A stretch of 36,206 bases of DNA from Sphaerospermopsis sp. SIO1G1 (GTDB lineage: Bacteria > Cyanobacteriota > Cyanobacteriia > Cyanobacteriales > Nostocaceae): assembly GCA_010672785.1 (NCBI GenBank), contig JAAHFX010000014.1:260840-297045 (forward strand), given 5' to 3'. A program made the translations under genes and the position numbers. Numbering within the stretch: the stretch's first letter is position 1; every line of letters begins with the position of its first letter. Below the pieces are notes generated by a model. The model was not told where the DNA came from. It worked only from the letters and a program-made list of their open reading frames with translations, and made no database searches. Below, piece after piece: positions 8,440 to 16,569 of this stretch.

Positions 8440-10014
8440 ATGTTTTGGGCTGATAAAATCGCTGCTGATGCACAAGGTTTCCAGGTAGTTAATGATTCTA
8501 AAACTCCTTCAGGACGGGTTCACGTCGGATCATTACGGGGTGTGGTTATTCATGATATTATTTACCGTGCCTTGAAACACGCAGGCAAGCCCGTAAAATT
8601 TTTATACGGTGTGGATGACTACGATGCACTAGATACCGTTCCTAAATATTTAGACAAAGAAAAATTCAAACCCTATCTTGGTTTTCCTCTGTGTAATGTT
8701 CCTTCTCCTGACGAGGGTGCAAGTGATTATGCTAAATATTTCATTGGTGAATTTTTTGAAATTTTTGAGTATTTAGGAGTTAAACCAGAAACGTATTTTT
8801 TACGGGATTTATATCGTTCTGGTCAACTTAATTCCTACATTGATACTTTCTTGAAAAATGCTCATTTAGTCAGAGAAGCATATAAAGAAGTCAGTAAAGC
8901 AGAACGTCCAGATAATTGGTATCCTTTTCAAGTAATCTGTGAAAATTGCGGAAAAATCGCCACAACTGTAACTACAGATTATAACGGTTCAGAAGTTTTT
9001 TACACCTGTAAACCAGATGGAACTAACTATACACAAGGTTGCGGTCATTCTGGTTGGGTTTCTCCTTTTAATGGCAATGGAAAATTACCTTGGAAAGTAG
9101 AGTGGGTTGCTAAATGGGATGTCTTGGGTGTAACTATTGAAATGGCAGGAAAAGACCATTCTCAAAAAGGTGGTTCTAGGGATGTTGCTAATGCTATTTC
9201 CCGCAAGGTTTTAGATAAACAACCTCCTTTTCATTCCCGCTATGAATTCATTCTTGTCAATGGTACAAAAATGAGTTCCTCTAAAGGTGTGGGTTCGAGT
9301 GCGAGAGAAATTGCCAATTTATTACCACCAGAGTTATTGCGGTTTTTAATGTTAAGAACTCAACCAAAAACGGTAATTAATTTCTCTCCTAATTATGATA
9401 CCATTACTCGTTTGTTTAGGGATTACGATACTTTAATTAATAAGTATCAAGATAATAATTCTGAATTAAATGAGGAATTAATGTCTTTGTTTTATGCCCA
9501 GTTAGGTGATGAAATCAAACCTTTCCAACCTTTTGATTACAGTACCTTAATTTCTCTATTACAAATTCCCCGTTTGAATATTCAGGATGAGGTTGTGCAA
9601 AGAACTGCAAATTCTTTAACTGAGTATGATCAATTTATTGTTAATCAGAGAATTAATTCTGCTCAAAAATGGTTACAAGACTATGCAGATGAGGAAGAAA
9701 AGTTAGTTCTTTACTTAGAACAAGTTCCCGAAAAAGCTAATACTTTAACTCCTGAACAGATAAACTATGTACAGAAGTTAGCCGAGAATTTAGAAAATGC
9801 TGCTAACTGGGAAGCAGAAGAGTTACAAACCGTGATTTTTTCCACTACTAAGGAATTACAAATTCCCCCAGCTAATGCTTTTAAAGCTTTGTATTTATCG
9901 TTTTTAAATAAAGAACGTGGCCCAAAAGCTGGTGGTTTATTTTCTTATTTAGAGAAGTCTTTTGTCATTTCTAGATTGCAAGCAGTTGTGAATTTGAATC
10001 AGTCAAAAGTTTAA
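8440..10014 (+). CDS. lysS: Lysyl-tRNA synthetase, class I (archaeal type)
   Basis: It charges tRNA-Lys with lysine using ATP. The 524-residue protein is a class I enzyme with a Rossmann fold, not the usual bacterial class II type. The HIGH-equivalent is HVGSLRG (28-34) after PSGRV, and the KMSKS loop is KMSSSKG (277-283). A zinc-ribbon insert is marked by C167-x2-C170 and C190/C201. The C-terminal half is helical, as expected for the anticodon-binding region. Residues 1-17 (MFWADKIAADAQGFQVV) match the family start, and the ATG has only a weak upstream ribosome site. It stands alone, convergent with proB. Class I LysRS is patchy in bacteria, which points to transfer in the family's history. 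Whether a class II copy exists elsewhere cannot be seen. Confidence 0.92.
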   Translation: MFWADKIAADAQGFQVVNDSKTPSGRVHVGSLRGVVIHDIIYRALKHAGKPVKFLYGVDDYDALDTVPKYLDKEKFKPYLGFPLCNVPSPDEGASDYAKYFIGEFFEIFEYLGVKPETYFLRDLYRSGQLNSYIDTFLKNAHLVREAYKEVSKAERPDNWYPFQVICENCGKIATTVTTDYNGSEVFYTCKPDGTNYTQGCGHSGWVSPFNGNGKLPWKVEWVAKWDVLGVTIEMAGKDHSQKGGSRDVANAISRKVLDKQPPFHSRYEFILVNGTKMSSSKGVGSSAREIANLLPPELLRFLMLRTQPKTVINFSPNYDTITRLFRDYDTLINKYQDNNSELNEELMSLFYAQLGDEIKPFQPFDYSTLISLLQIPRLNIQDEVVQRTANSLTEYDQFIVNQRINSAQKWLQDYADEEEKLVLYLEQVPEKANTLTPEQINYVQKLAENLENAANWEAEELQTVIFSTTKELQIPPANAFKALYLSFLNKERGPKAGGLFSYLEKSFVISRLQAVVNLNQSKV

Positions 10015-10024
10015 CTACTTGTTA

Positions 10025-10136
10025 CTTGTTCCCTGTCTCTGACAGGGAATACACTTTATGAGTCTCTGACTCATCCTTAATGATAGCAAAAAGCAGAGCC
10101 TTATCATTGCATTCCCAGGTAGAACCAGGGAACAAG
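10025..10136. repeat. Four-hairpin array between convergent lysS and proB
   Basis: Four stem-loops follow one another: TTCCCTGTC-TCT-GACAGGGAA (10029-10049, perfect 9-bp stem), ATGAGTC-TCT-GACTCAT (10058-10074, perfect 7-bp), AATGATA/TATCATT (10079-10108), and TTCCC/GGGAA with an inner GGT/ACC (10112-10132). The outer strings CTTGTTCCCT (10025-10034) and AGGGAACAAG (10127-10136) are also perfectly complementary, so a closed cloverleaf is possible. It resembles a widespread cyanobacterial hairpin repeat and may terminate both genes. Confidence 0.7.
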
Positions 10137-10156
10137 GAAATACTATAATACTGATA

Positions 10157-11266
10157 TTAAATTAATACCAAATTATCCCTGTGAACCACAGTATCTGCAT
10201 CTGAATAACCTAAAATTCCTTCTATATCCCGTGAGTGACAACCACGAATCTTTTGTAATTCTTCGCTGTTGTAATTTACTATTCCTCTGGCAATTTCGTT
10301 ACCTTCAACATCACATAATTGCACAGATTCTTGATGATCAAATTCTCCTTCTACAGTTTTAATTCCAGCTGCTAATAATGATTTTCCACCTTCTGCAATT
10401 GCTCTAATTGCCCCTTTATCTAAAAATAATTTTCCGACAGGAACTAAACCATAAGCGATCCAGCGTTTTCTGGCTGAGGTTGGTTCTGGTTGGGGTGCAA
10501 AATGTGTTCCTATCGTTTCACCTGCAATGATTTTTTCTATGTTACGGGGAAATCTACCATGAGTGATTACAGTTCTCACTCCGGCTGCGATCGCTATTCT
10601 GGCCGCAGAAATTTTTGTTGCCATCCCTCCTGTACCCCACTGTGTACCTTTTCCTCCGGTTTGAATTTGTAATTCCATTAATTCTTGTATATCGCTGACT
10701 AAGCTAATCGGACGTGCATCAGGTACAGAACGTGGATCAGCAGAATATAATTTATCAACATCAGTCAATATAAATAACCAATCTGCTTCTACTAAACTGG
10801 CAACTAAGGCAGAAAGGGTATCGTTATCACCAAATTTTAATTCCTCTACAGCTACCGTATCATTTTCATTAACTACGGGAATTACTCCCAATTCTAATAG
10901 TTGTTGAAACGTATCATAAGCTCGCAGATAACGATTACGCTCTACTAAATCAGCCCTTGTTAATAATACCTGAGCCATTGATTGCTGCAATGTTGTAAAC
11001 AAGTCATCATAAATACGCATCAAACGACCTTGCCCAACTGCTGCTACTGCTTGTTTGAGGGCAATAGTTTTGGGACGTTCTGTCAAACCTAGTCGCGCAC
11101 AACCTACACCTACAGCACCGGAGGAAACTAGAATAACATTATGTCCTTGGTGTCTTAAATTACATAATGTTTCTATCAAGGTAGAAATAGTAGAAAGAGC
11201 TAGTTTTCCTGTTGCTGGTTGAGTCAGGCTAGAAGTGCCAATTTTAACAACTATAGTTTTTGTCAT
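10157..11266 (-). CDS. proB: Glutamate 5-kinase
   Basis: ProB phosphorylates glutamate to gamma-glutamyl phosphate, the first step of proline synthesis in the cytoplasm. The 369 residues match the usual two-domain form. The amino-acid kinase domain (1 to about 255) has TIVVKIGTSSLT at the start, VILVSSGAVGVG, PVVNENDTV, FGDNDTLSA and the nucleotide-site region WLFILTDVDKLY. A C-terminal PUA domain (about 275-360) includes LLAAGIKTVEGEF. ATG 11266 is the natural start. The gene stands alone here; proA is not in the window. The pathway enzyme is normally feedback-inhibited by proline, which cannot be judged from sequence alone. Confidence 0.95.
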   Translation of the reverse strand: MTKTIVVKIGTSSLTQPATGKLALSTISTLIETLCNLRHQGHNVILVSSGAVGVGCARLGLTERPKTIALKQAVAAVGQGRLMRIYDDLFTTLQQSMAQVLLTRADLVERNRYLRAYDTFQQLLELGVIPVVNENDTVAVEELKFGDNDTLSALVASLVEADWLFILTDVDKLYSADPRSVPDARPISLVSDIQELMELQIQTGGKGTQWGTGGMATKISAARIAIAAGVRTVITHGRFPRNIEKIIAGETIGTHFAPQPEPTSARKRWIAYGLVPVGKLFLDKGAIRAIAEGGKSLLAAGIKTVEGEFDHQESVQLCDVEGNEIARGIVNYNSEELQKIRGCHSRDIEGILGYSDADTVVHRDNLVLI

Positions 11267-11353
11267 TGGTTATTAGTTGTTAGTTCTTTTTACTTATTAA
11301 CAATTACTAATTATTAGTTTTATCTAGTAACTTGATTTAATACTCCAAAATTA

Positions 11354-11392
11354 TACAGCGCCAATCCCTCTATGGTGAAGGTTGACGCTGTA
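11354..11392. terminator. Strong hairpin between yqeG-like gene and proB
   Basis: TACAGCGCCAA (11354-11364) pairs with TTGACGCTGTA (11382-11392), 10 of 11 positions, around a 17-base loop. It lies 137 bases past the end of the HAD phosphatase gene and about 90 bases before proB. It could end the upstream transcript or be a dispersed repeat. No conserved small RNA is recognised. Confidence 0.4.
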
Positions 11393-11528
11393 CAGTTTTA
11401 TCTTTATTTATTATTGTTCAGGATCTTTATTTGCTTGATCCCATGTTATTAATACCTATAATCTCCGATTTCTGGAAAAATTTAAGATTCCTTAAGTATT
11501 TCTTTAGATTTAGTTTTATCTTGATTTA

Positions 11529-12071
11529 TCAATCTTTGTGAACTTTTGTATATCTGGGTGTGATTGAAGCTCCCAAAATTTCTGATATCCAAACTTCAAA
11601 ATTACGAACGGGATTGGAGCGTAAAACCATACCACTATGAACAATTGGTTCAACTAAAATTGTAAACATTTCTAAGCGATTTCCTGCGATCACATCAGTA
11701 AACAGGCGATCGCCAACCATCGCTACCTGATGAGCAGGTAAATTCATTTCCTGTAGAGCTGATCTAATTTTGCGACGTGAAGGTTTAGCCGCACCCAAGT
11801 GATAAGGTATATCTAATGACTGAGCAATACTACTAATCCGGGATTCACTTAGATTATTACTCACTAAGTACAAATCAGCATAAGTACGTATTTCTGCCAC
11901 CCATTGTTTTAATTCTGGGGAAGCAGAAGTAACTGTCACAGGTACTAGAGTATCATCTACATCTAAAACTAAACCTTTCAAACCATGCTGTTGGAGAATC
12001 TCCGGTGTTAACTTTAACACTGAGCCATCCAAGATTAAATCAGGCTGCACAATGTTTGTCCAAGCTTTCAT
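11529..12071 (-). CDS. YqeG-family HAD IIIA-type phosphatase
   Basis: A 180-residue member of the haloacid dehalogenase superfamily, YqeG/subclass IIIA. HAD motif I is LVLDVDDTLVP (about 34-44) with both catalytic Asps, motif II is LVSNN, motif III Lys lies in GAAKPSRRK, and motif IV is MVGDRLFTDVIAG. The substrate is unknown; relatives include mitochondrial phosphatidylglycerophosphate phosphatase (Gep4), which gives one plausible role. The ATG start at 12071 fits the family. The C-terminal residues (ITPRYTKVHKD) look unstructured. It is read in the same direction as proB, but the hairpin at 11354 and 262 bases separate them. Confidence 0.85.
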   Translation of the reverse strand: MKAWTNIVQPDLILDGSVLKLTPEILQQHGLKGLVLDVDDTLVPVTVTSASPELKQWVAEIRTYADLYLVSNNLSESRISSIAQSLDIPYHLGAAKPSRRKIRSALQEMNLPAHQVAMVGDRLFTDVIAGNRLEMFTILVEPIVHSGMVLRSNPVRNFEVWISEILGASITPRYTKVHKD

Positions 12072-12227
12072 AATTAGTAATTTTTTGGTAATGTGTATAT
12101 TAAATATATAAACATTTATAGAGTGTTAGCAGTAATCGGAAAGGCAATTTACCATAACTCTCAAAAAAATTTCCAATGCTAATTAACTAACAATTAACAT
12201 TGGAGAAATTGTACTTTGATATATTAG

Positions 12228-12815
12228 TTATTCGACTTGATTAAACAACTCTTCTTCCAAAAGCGGTTGCAGCTTACGAAACTCTTCTGGAGATAGTAAC
12301 TCAGGTTTACCTTTGGGATTAAGTCGAGCAAAAAATAGCAGTGGATCTAAAGGAGTATGAATAGTGTACTGCTGGGTTTGATCATATTGGTCTTTATGGC
12401 AGAAACGAGCTAGTAATTGTAATTGCTCTGGTTCTAAATCTGCTTCCTCGTCTTCAATTTCCAAGGTGAAAATTTCCGATTCATCAATTGGCGGTAATTC
12501 ACCTACCACCGTTAAAGCATAAGCCGTATTTTTAATTATCAAATTATGCTCAGACAAAACTGCTTGAGCGTTACTAAAGATAACATCAATTTCAGAATCA
12601 TCCTCTACCAAAATAGCTTCCTCTTCTTCCCCGTGAACCTGCCAAGCAAAAATTTCTATAGGAGCATCAACAGGTAAAAGTAAAACATATTCTTGCCCGT
12701 CAACAGAGAAAGAATGCTCTACATAACATTCTAGAGTCCTTCCCTTTTCATCTGTTAACGTAATAGCAGTAGCATCAGTGCGATCATTTTCTTCGGAAAA
12801 TCCAGAGGAATACAT
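12228..12815 (-). CDS. DUF3727 domain protein
   Basis: This acidic protein of 195 residues is conserved in cyanobacteria and plastids and carries DUF1292/DUF3727-like sequence. The first half has the DUF1292-type pattern (ITLTDEKGRTLECYVEHSF, YVLLLPVDAPIEIF, then an acidic EEEEAILVEDD run). The second half has the DUF3727 signature (TAYALTVVGELPPIDESE and DPLLFFARL). No catalytic motif, signal peptide or membrane segment is seen, so function is unknown. The frame opens at GTG 12821; ATG 12815 is preferred because it is a stronger codon and only two residues are lost. No clear Shine-Dalgarno is present. Confidence 0.85.
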   Translation of the reverse strand: MYSSGFSEENDRTDATAITLTDEKGRTLECYVEHSFSVDGQEYVLLLPVDAPIEIFAWQVHGEEEEAILVEDDSEIDVIFSNAQAVLSEHNLIIKNTAYALTVVGELPPIDESEIFTLEIEDEEADLEPEQLQLLARFCHKDQYDQTQQYTIHTPLDPLLFFARLNPKGKPELLSPEEFRKLQPLLEEELFNQVE

Positions 12816-12910
12816 AGTCACATTATCTAAATTAATTAATTAATTATCAAACCTACGAGTTTTATTTAACTGTTTCATAACAGCCAATGTCAACTGATGA
12901 GCTAAATAGG

Positions 12911-12937
12911 GGTTGCTGAAAAAGTCTTGTCGTGGAG
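12911..12937. repeat. Short dispersed repeat (GTTGCTGAAAAAGTCTTGTCG)
   Basis: The word AAAGTCTTGTCGTGGAGAC here is the reverse complement, with one change, of GTCTCTACGACAAGACTTT at 19538-19556. It looks like the terminal piece of a transposon or MITE family. Nothing else is recognised between 12822 and 13021. Confidence 0.5.
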
Positions 12938-13021
12938 ACTAGGTAACAGGGAACAGTTATATCAACAAAGTCAGCAATGCTGGATTATGCAACAGTTTTG
13001 AGGATATCATGTCAGTAGGTA

Positions 13022-13495
13022 TTAATCTGCAAAAGATGTACCTGAACTTGGAGTATTACTGCGTCTATGATCCAGCCATTGCTGCAAAATCAAAGCTGCG
13101 GCTTTTCGATCTATTAAACCTTTATGACGAGAGGGGGAACGGTTTTCTGCTATGAGCATTTGTTCAGCTTGAAAGGAAGTTAACCGCTCATCTACATATT
13201 CTACTGGTAGCTGTAGGGCTTTAGATAATTTCTTGGTAAATTTTTGTACGTGGCGTGCTTGAAATCCCAAAGAACCATCCATAGAATATGGCAGGCCAAC
13301 AACTAGGGTTTCCACTTGGCGATCGCTGACTATGGATTGTATTTTGTCTACATCTTCCTGAAAAGTTCTCCGCTCAATGGTGACTAAGCCAGTAGCAATT
13401 AGACCGGTACCGTCGCATCCAGCTATGCCAATGCGTTTCTTACCCACATCCAAACCTAGAGCGGAGACAAATTTTGTGCGTTGGGGAACTTCCAC
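13022..13495 (-). CDS. ruvX: RuvX/YqgF Holliday junction resolvase-like protein
   Basis: RuvX is an RNase H-fold protein tied to Holliday junction resolution and/or 16S rRNA 5' maturation. It has 157 residues, the normal length. The signature LGLDVGKKRIGIAGCD (about 14-29) holds the first catalytic Asp. LVVGLPYSMDGS, the conserved VEYVDERLTS with the central Glu, and DRKAAALILQQWLD near the C-terminus complete the active site. It starts with GTG immediately after the TAG of the upstream GNAT gene (zero spacing), with AGGAGG about ten bases before it inside that gene. Translation of the two is therefore probably coupled. Confidence 0.93.
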   Translation of the reverse strand: MEVPQRTKFVSALGLDVGKKRIGIAGCDGTGLIATGLVTIERRTFQEDVDKIQSIVSDRQVETLVVGLPYSMDGSLGFQARHVQKFTKKLSKALQLPVEYVDERLTSFQAEQMLIAENRSPSRHKGLIDRKAAALILQQWLDHRRSNTPSSGTSFAD

Positions 13496-14728
13496 CTAGT
13501 TGTTTTCCTCCTGTTCATCTATCTGTTGAGATTGATGAGACTGCTCATGATGATGAAATTGATGATGGCCAAAGGCAACTGTTTCCGAGTTAGAGGGGTG
13601 GGGTATATCTGTTCTGTGTTGTTCTTTTGGTAGCCAAGACATTCCCCCAGGAACAGGTTTTCTAGCTGGCTGTAGTCCTTGCAGAACTTCTGTCCATTGA
13701 ATTCCTTCCAAGGAAACAAATTTTGATTCTCGGATTTTATGCCAAACAGAACGAGACATAATCAAAGTATGCTCTATGCGCTGCGCCCCAATTCTTTCTA
13801 GATACTCTTCCCGTTCTGGTTGATAATCAGAAGAAGCCAGTTGTAATCCTTGTTGGGGAAAGTCCTGGGCAATACGGGCTAATTGAGACAATAATTCTGG
13901 ATATAACCAGGTATAAGCCGGGTGAACTGTTAAAGTTGCTATGTGAGGATTTTTACCTTTTCGGTTAAGTTGTACTTGAAAATAACCAATGGCTGCTTTG
14001 CGTTGGGGTTCAAATACATAACCACTTACTACCTCTGTTTTTGTTAACCATTGCTTGAAAGCATCACAAAGAACACCAAAGACACTGGTTTTAAAATCAT
14101 GGGTGTGGCGATCAAATACTTGACGAACAAGAGGTGGCATGGATGCTGTATCTAATTGATAAAGCAACGGTGCGTCAGCATTACTGACTGGGAGTAGGTT
14201 TGGCAAGTCTGGTTCAGTTCGTGCTAACTGTAATAGCAGTGCTGGGCTAATTTCCCAGTATGTCATTTCTGCCAATCGTTGAAAACCGTTCTGCCGATAC
14301 AGAGCTAAGGCTTCTACATCACTAACATTTACTTCTAGCAACCAAGTACGAGCTTCTAAAATTGATTCAAAACAATGTCTGAGTAACTGTGAACCAACAC
14401 CTTGCTTATCTACACTTCGGTCTAACATTACTCTGTCAATTTTCCAGGTGCTGCGGGTACGATTGAATGGCGACACTTGAATTATCCCCAACAAAATCCG
14501 GCCTTTTTCAGCCACAAACCCACAGAACCGGTATTGTAATGGGTTAGGAAACCAGCTTAAAAATTTCAATACCCCAAACCAACGGCGTAGCAGTTCTATG
14601 TTAAAAAAGCTACCTTTTGAGGCAATATCTGTGCAGGAATCCTGGGTTAATTGTTCAATACCGTCTAAATCACGATACTGTACAGGACGAATATTGATGT
14701 TGAGGTTGCGAGAGATTAGAGAATTCAT
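13496..14728 (-). CDS. Tandem GNAT acetyltransferase-like protein
   Basis: This 410-residue protein is conserved in cyanobacteria, often next to ruvX. Residues about 12-165 form a GNAT domain: VMLDRSVDKQGVGSQLLRHC is the acetyl-CoA loop and ALYRQNGFQRLAEMTYWEI the C-terminal strands. Residues about 180-340 look like a second, degenerate GNAT (IATLTVHPAYTWLYPELLSQ and EEYLERIGAQRIEHTLIMSR), which lacks the Q/R-x-x-G-x-G/A loop. The tail after 350 is low complexity and rich in His and Gln (HHQFHHHEQSHQSQQ), a possible metal-binding tail. The substrate is unknown. The stop codon abuts the ruvX start, so the two form an operon. Confidence 0.8.
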   Translation of the reverse strand: MNSLISRNLNINIRPVQYRDLDGIEQLTQDSCTDIASKGSFFNIELLRRWFGVLKFLSWFPNPLQYRFCGFVAEKGRILLGIIQVSPFNRTRSTWKIDRVMLDRSVDKQGVGSQLLRHCFESILEARTWLLEVNVSDVEALALYRQNGFQRLAEMTYWEISPALLLQLARTEPDLPNLLPVSNADAPLLYQLDTASMPPLVRQVFDRHTHDFKTSVFGVLCDAFKQWLTKTEVVSGYVFEPQRKAAIGYFQVQLNRKGKNPHIATLTVHPAYTWLYPELLSQLARIAQDFPQQGLQLASSDYQPEREEYLERIGAQRIEHTLIMSRSVWHKIRESKFVSLEGIQWTEVLQGLQPARKPVPGGMSWLPKEQHRTDIPHPSNSETVAFGHHQFHHHEQSHQSQQIDEQEENN

Positions 14729-15164
14729 TTTGATTCAAGCTGCCATTGAGCATTTACTAGCTACCTTGGGAAAGATTCTATGATAATTTTACTGATCTTA
14801 TTGTAAGTATTCAGCCGTCAGCTGTCAGCATTAAGCTTTTTATTTGTTCTTGATATCAACAGCTAGTATTTAATTGTCTACCAGTAGATTAAATAAATAC
14901 TTAGGACATTGCTGAGGTAAAGCCCATTGTTCAACCTCTAGCAATTTCTGACACCTGAATTCCTACATTTTAATCTTAAAAGGTTTTTGTGATTAACTTT
15001 TGTTCCCAAAGAGTACTTTCACCAACTCAATGCTGGATCAATAAAGTAATATCCCTAATCTGCGATCGCTACACTCATTAATACTCATAAAATCCCCCGT
15101 TGCTGTGTTCGGAGGATGAGTAGAATTTTTTGTGATGATTTAATTTATACTTTTATACTTGATT
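14729..15164. other. Gene-free intergenic stretch with a hairpin
   Basis: I see no gene. CAGCCGTCAGCTGTCAGC (14813-14830) is a common cyanobacterial short repeat. At about 15080-15130, ACTCAT and ATGAGT bracket a C-run and GGAGG and can form a stem, followed by a T run on the plus strand. This is a possible terminator for an unseen small RNA, but no promoter or known RNA family is recognised. Confidence 0.35.
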
Positions 15165-15365
15165 CTATATACCTTGTCGAGAAGCAAACTTTTCAAAGTA
15201 AGCTTGGGTTTGATGCAGTAGTTCCTGACGACTATCTTGCTGCGTTTGTTTGAGTGTTGGAACCAGATTGCGAGCTTGAAGGCTCATGTGTAACTGTAGA
15301 TGAGCGACGTATTCACTAATATCTTGAGTTTCTTCAACTATGCTCGTTGGTGTATTTGATTCCAT
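15165..15365 (-). CDS. Small hypothetical protein (66 aa)
   Basis: The start is set by AAGGAG about 12 bases before ATG 15365; a longer frame from 15419 has no ribosome site and a dissimilar N-terminus. The protein begins MESNTPTSIVEETQDISEYV and is mainly helical, rich in Gln and Leu (LQLHMSLQARNLVPTLKQTQ). It ends in a polar stretch, HQTQAYFEKFASRQGI. There is no membrane segment, cysteine or recognisable domain. I do not recognise the family. The good ribosome site and amphipathic composition make it more likely real than chance. It is transcribed alone. Confidence 0.55.
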   Translation of the reverse strand: MESNTPTSIVEETQDISEYVAHLQLHMSLQARNLVPTLKQTQQDSRQELLHQTQAYFEKFASRQGI

Positions 15366-15567
15366 TACCACTTTTCTCTCCTTCTGGTACTTTTTGCAGT
15401 TTAACGACGTGAGTGACACACTATCATAAATATTTTGTTTAGTTGATTGATTCGCAAAGAACTGTAATATCCTTTGGGATTGATAACTTTTATTATTTCA
15501 CTCTAGCACGATTTGCTTCGTATTTATGTGACATAGCCAAAGCTATGTACTACTAATTAAAGTTAAA

Positions 15568-16143
15568 CTACCATTCTTCTGCCCAATACACAATTTCAGC
15601 AGAGATACTATTAATTGCTACACCATAACTACTACCACGATACCATTTAAACCCTGGTCTTCCTTGGGGCTGTGCTTTTAATACGAATATTTGATATGTG
15701 CTGGGAAAGGCTTCTGTATAAGACTGACTGGTGTGAAAAAATGTAGTTGCGACACCATGAGGTTGTTGGAGATGATCATTGGTATCACCTCCTTGATATT
15801 GGTGTTTGGCAATTTTTTGGTAGTGGTGAAGCAGTTGTTTGATTTGCTCTGGAGACTGCTGTAACCGAATTTGCAAGAAACGACTATTTTGTCTTCCACC
15901 AGGAGAATATGCCATTATGGGTTTAGTGGTATGAAGAAGATGAGCAGGAAAGTGGCTAATTTGTGTTTTATTTGCCCATTTGTAATGACGAATTTCTTGA
16001 TAACGTGAGATATCTGTAATAATTTTCAATTGTTGATCTTGACGAGCGTTTTTTGTCATTAAAAAGCTGAGTGAAGATATACTAAATCCGCCCAATGAAA
16101 GTAAACAAACTATGGCAAGTTTGACGATAATTGATGGTTGCAT
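15568..16143 (-). CDS. Hypothetical secreted or membrane-anchored protein
   Basis: The 191 residues begin with a basic-free hydrophobic segment (VKLAIVCLLSLGGFSISSLSFLM, about 8-30) that serves as a signal anchor or uncleaved signal. The remainder is soluble and extracytoplasmic by prediction. Conserved-looking features are AYSPGGRQNSRFLQIRLQ, a Gln/His-rich helix, and the C-terminal FKWYRGSSYGVAINSISAEIVYWAEEW, which is rich in Tyr and Trp. No catalytic motif is seen. I do not know the function; the pattern is that of cyanobacterial hypothetical proteins. It is divergent from the binding-protein gene at 16570 with 426 bases between. Confidence 0.65.
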   Translation of the reverse strand: MQPSIIVKLAIVCLLSLGGFSISSLSFLMTKNARQDQQLKIITDISRYQEIRHYKWANKTQISHFPAHLLHTTKPIMAYSPGGRQNSRFLQIRLQQSPEQIKQLLHHYQKIAKHQYQGGDTNDHLQQPHGVATTFFHTSQSYTEAFPSTYQIFVLKAQPQGRPGFKWYRGSSYGVAINSISAEIVYWAEEW

Positions 16144-16569
16144 TTAATTAATTAAACTATCCTATGAGATTAATTAATATCCTCAATTATTAACGGCTGA
16201 TCATGATAATTTCAAATTTATTCTGGGTTATAATCTCAAAAGATGTATGAAATCATGCAAAATCTATTTTTTACAGCATATTCTATTCACTATTTAAGAT
16301 TTATCAAGTAGCATCTACCCTGGGAAAGAACTGAGAGAAATTTTAGAGGATAGTTTTATAAAGTTTACAAGAAAATTGCATCTAATTTTAGGAGATATAT
16401 AAAGTATTTATTTTTTTTACTTAATATCTATTACCCAATTAAGCAATCAAGGATTAAATATAGTACCATCAATATATACAAATAAACTGAACCTTAGTTG
16501 CACTTAATGTACTGAATGCTTATTTAATTTGCCTACACATTCTTACAGATATTTCTTTTAGAGGTAGTT
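16144..16569. promoter_or_regulatory. Divergent intergenic region before the binding-protein/kinase pair
   Basis: AT-rich with no gene. Repeated ATTAATTAAT tracts lie beside the left gene. At about 16493-16535 a loose series of TTA-containing octamers at 11-base steps (CTTAGTTG, CTTAATGT, and on) faintly resembles tandem Pho boxes. That would fit a phosphorus-linked gene pair, but the match is weak. Confidence 0.25.

Noticed and set aside
8225..8473. Minus-strand frame of 82 codons upstream of lysS
   Set aside because: It is read through MITE-like element B and overlaps the lysS start; no family resemblance.
13519..13719. Second minus-strand frame inside the GNAT gene
   Set aside because: It is out of frame within a well-supported gene and has no domain.
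15080..15135. Possible Yfr-type small RNA upstream of the 66-residue gene
   Set aside because: A stem and T run are present, but the conserved single-stranded motif of Yfr1 is absent and no promoter is evident; noted only as a hairpin.
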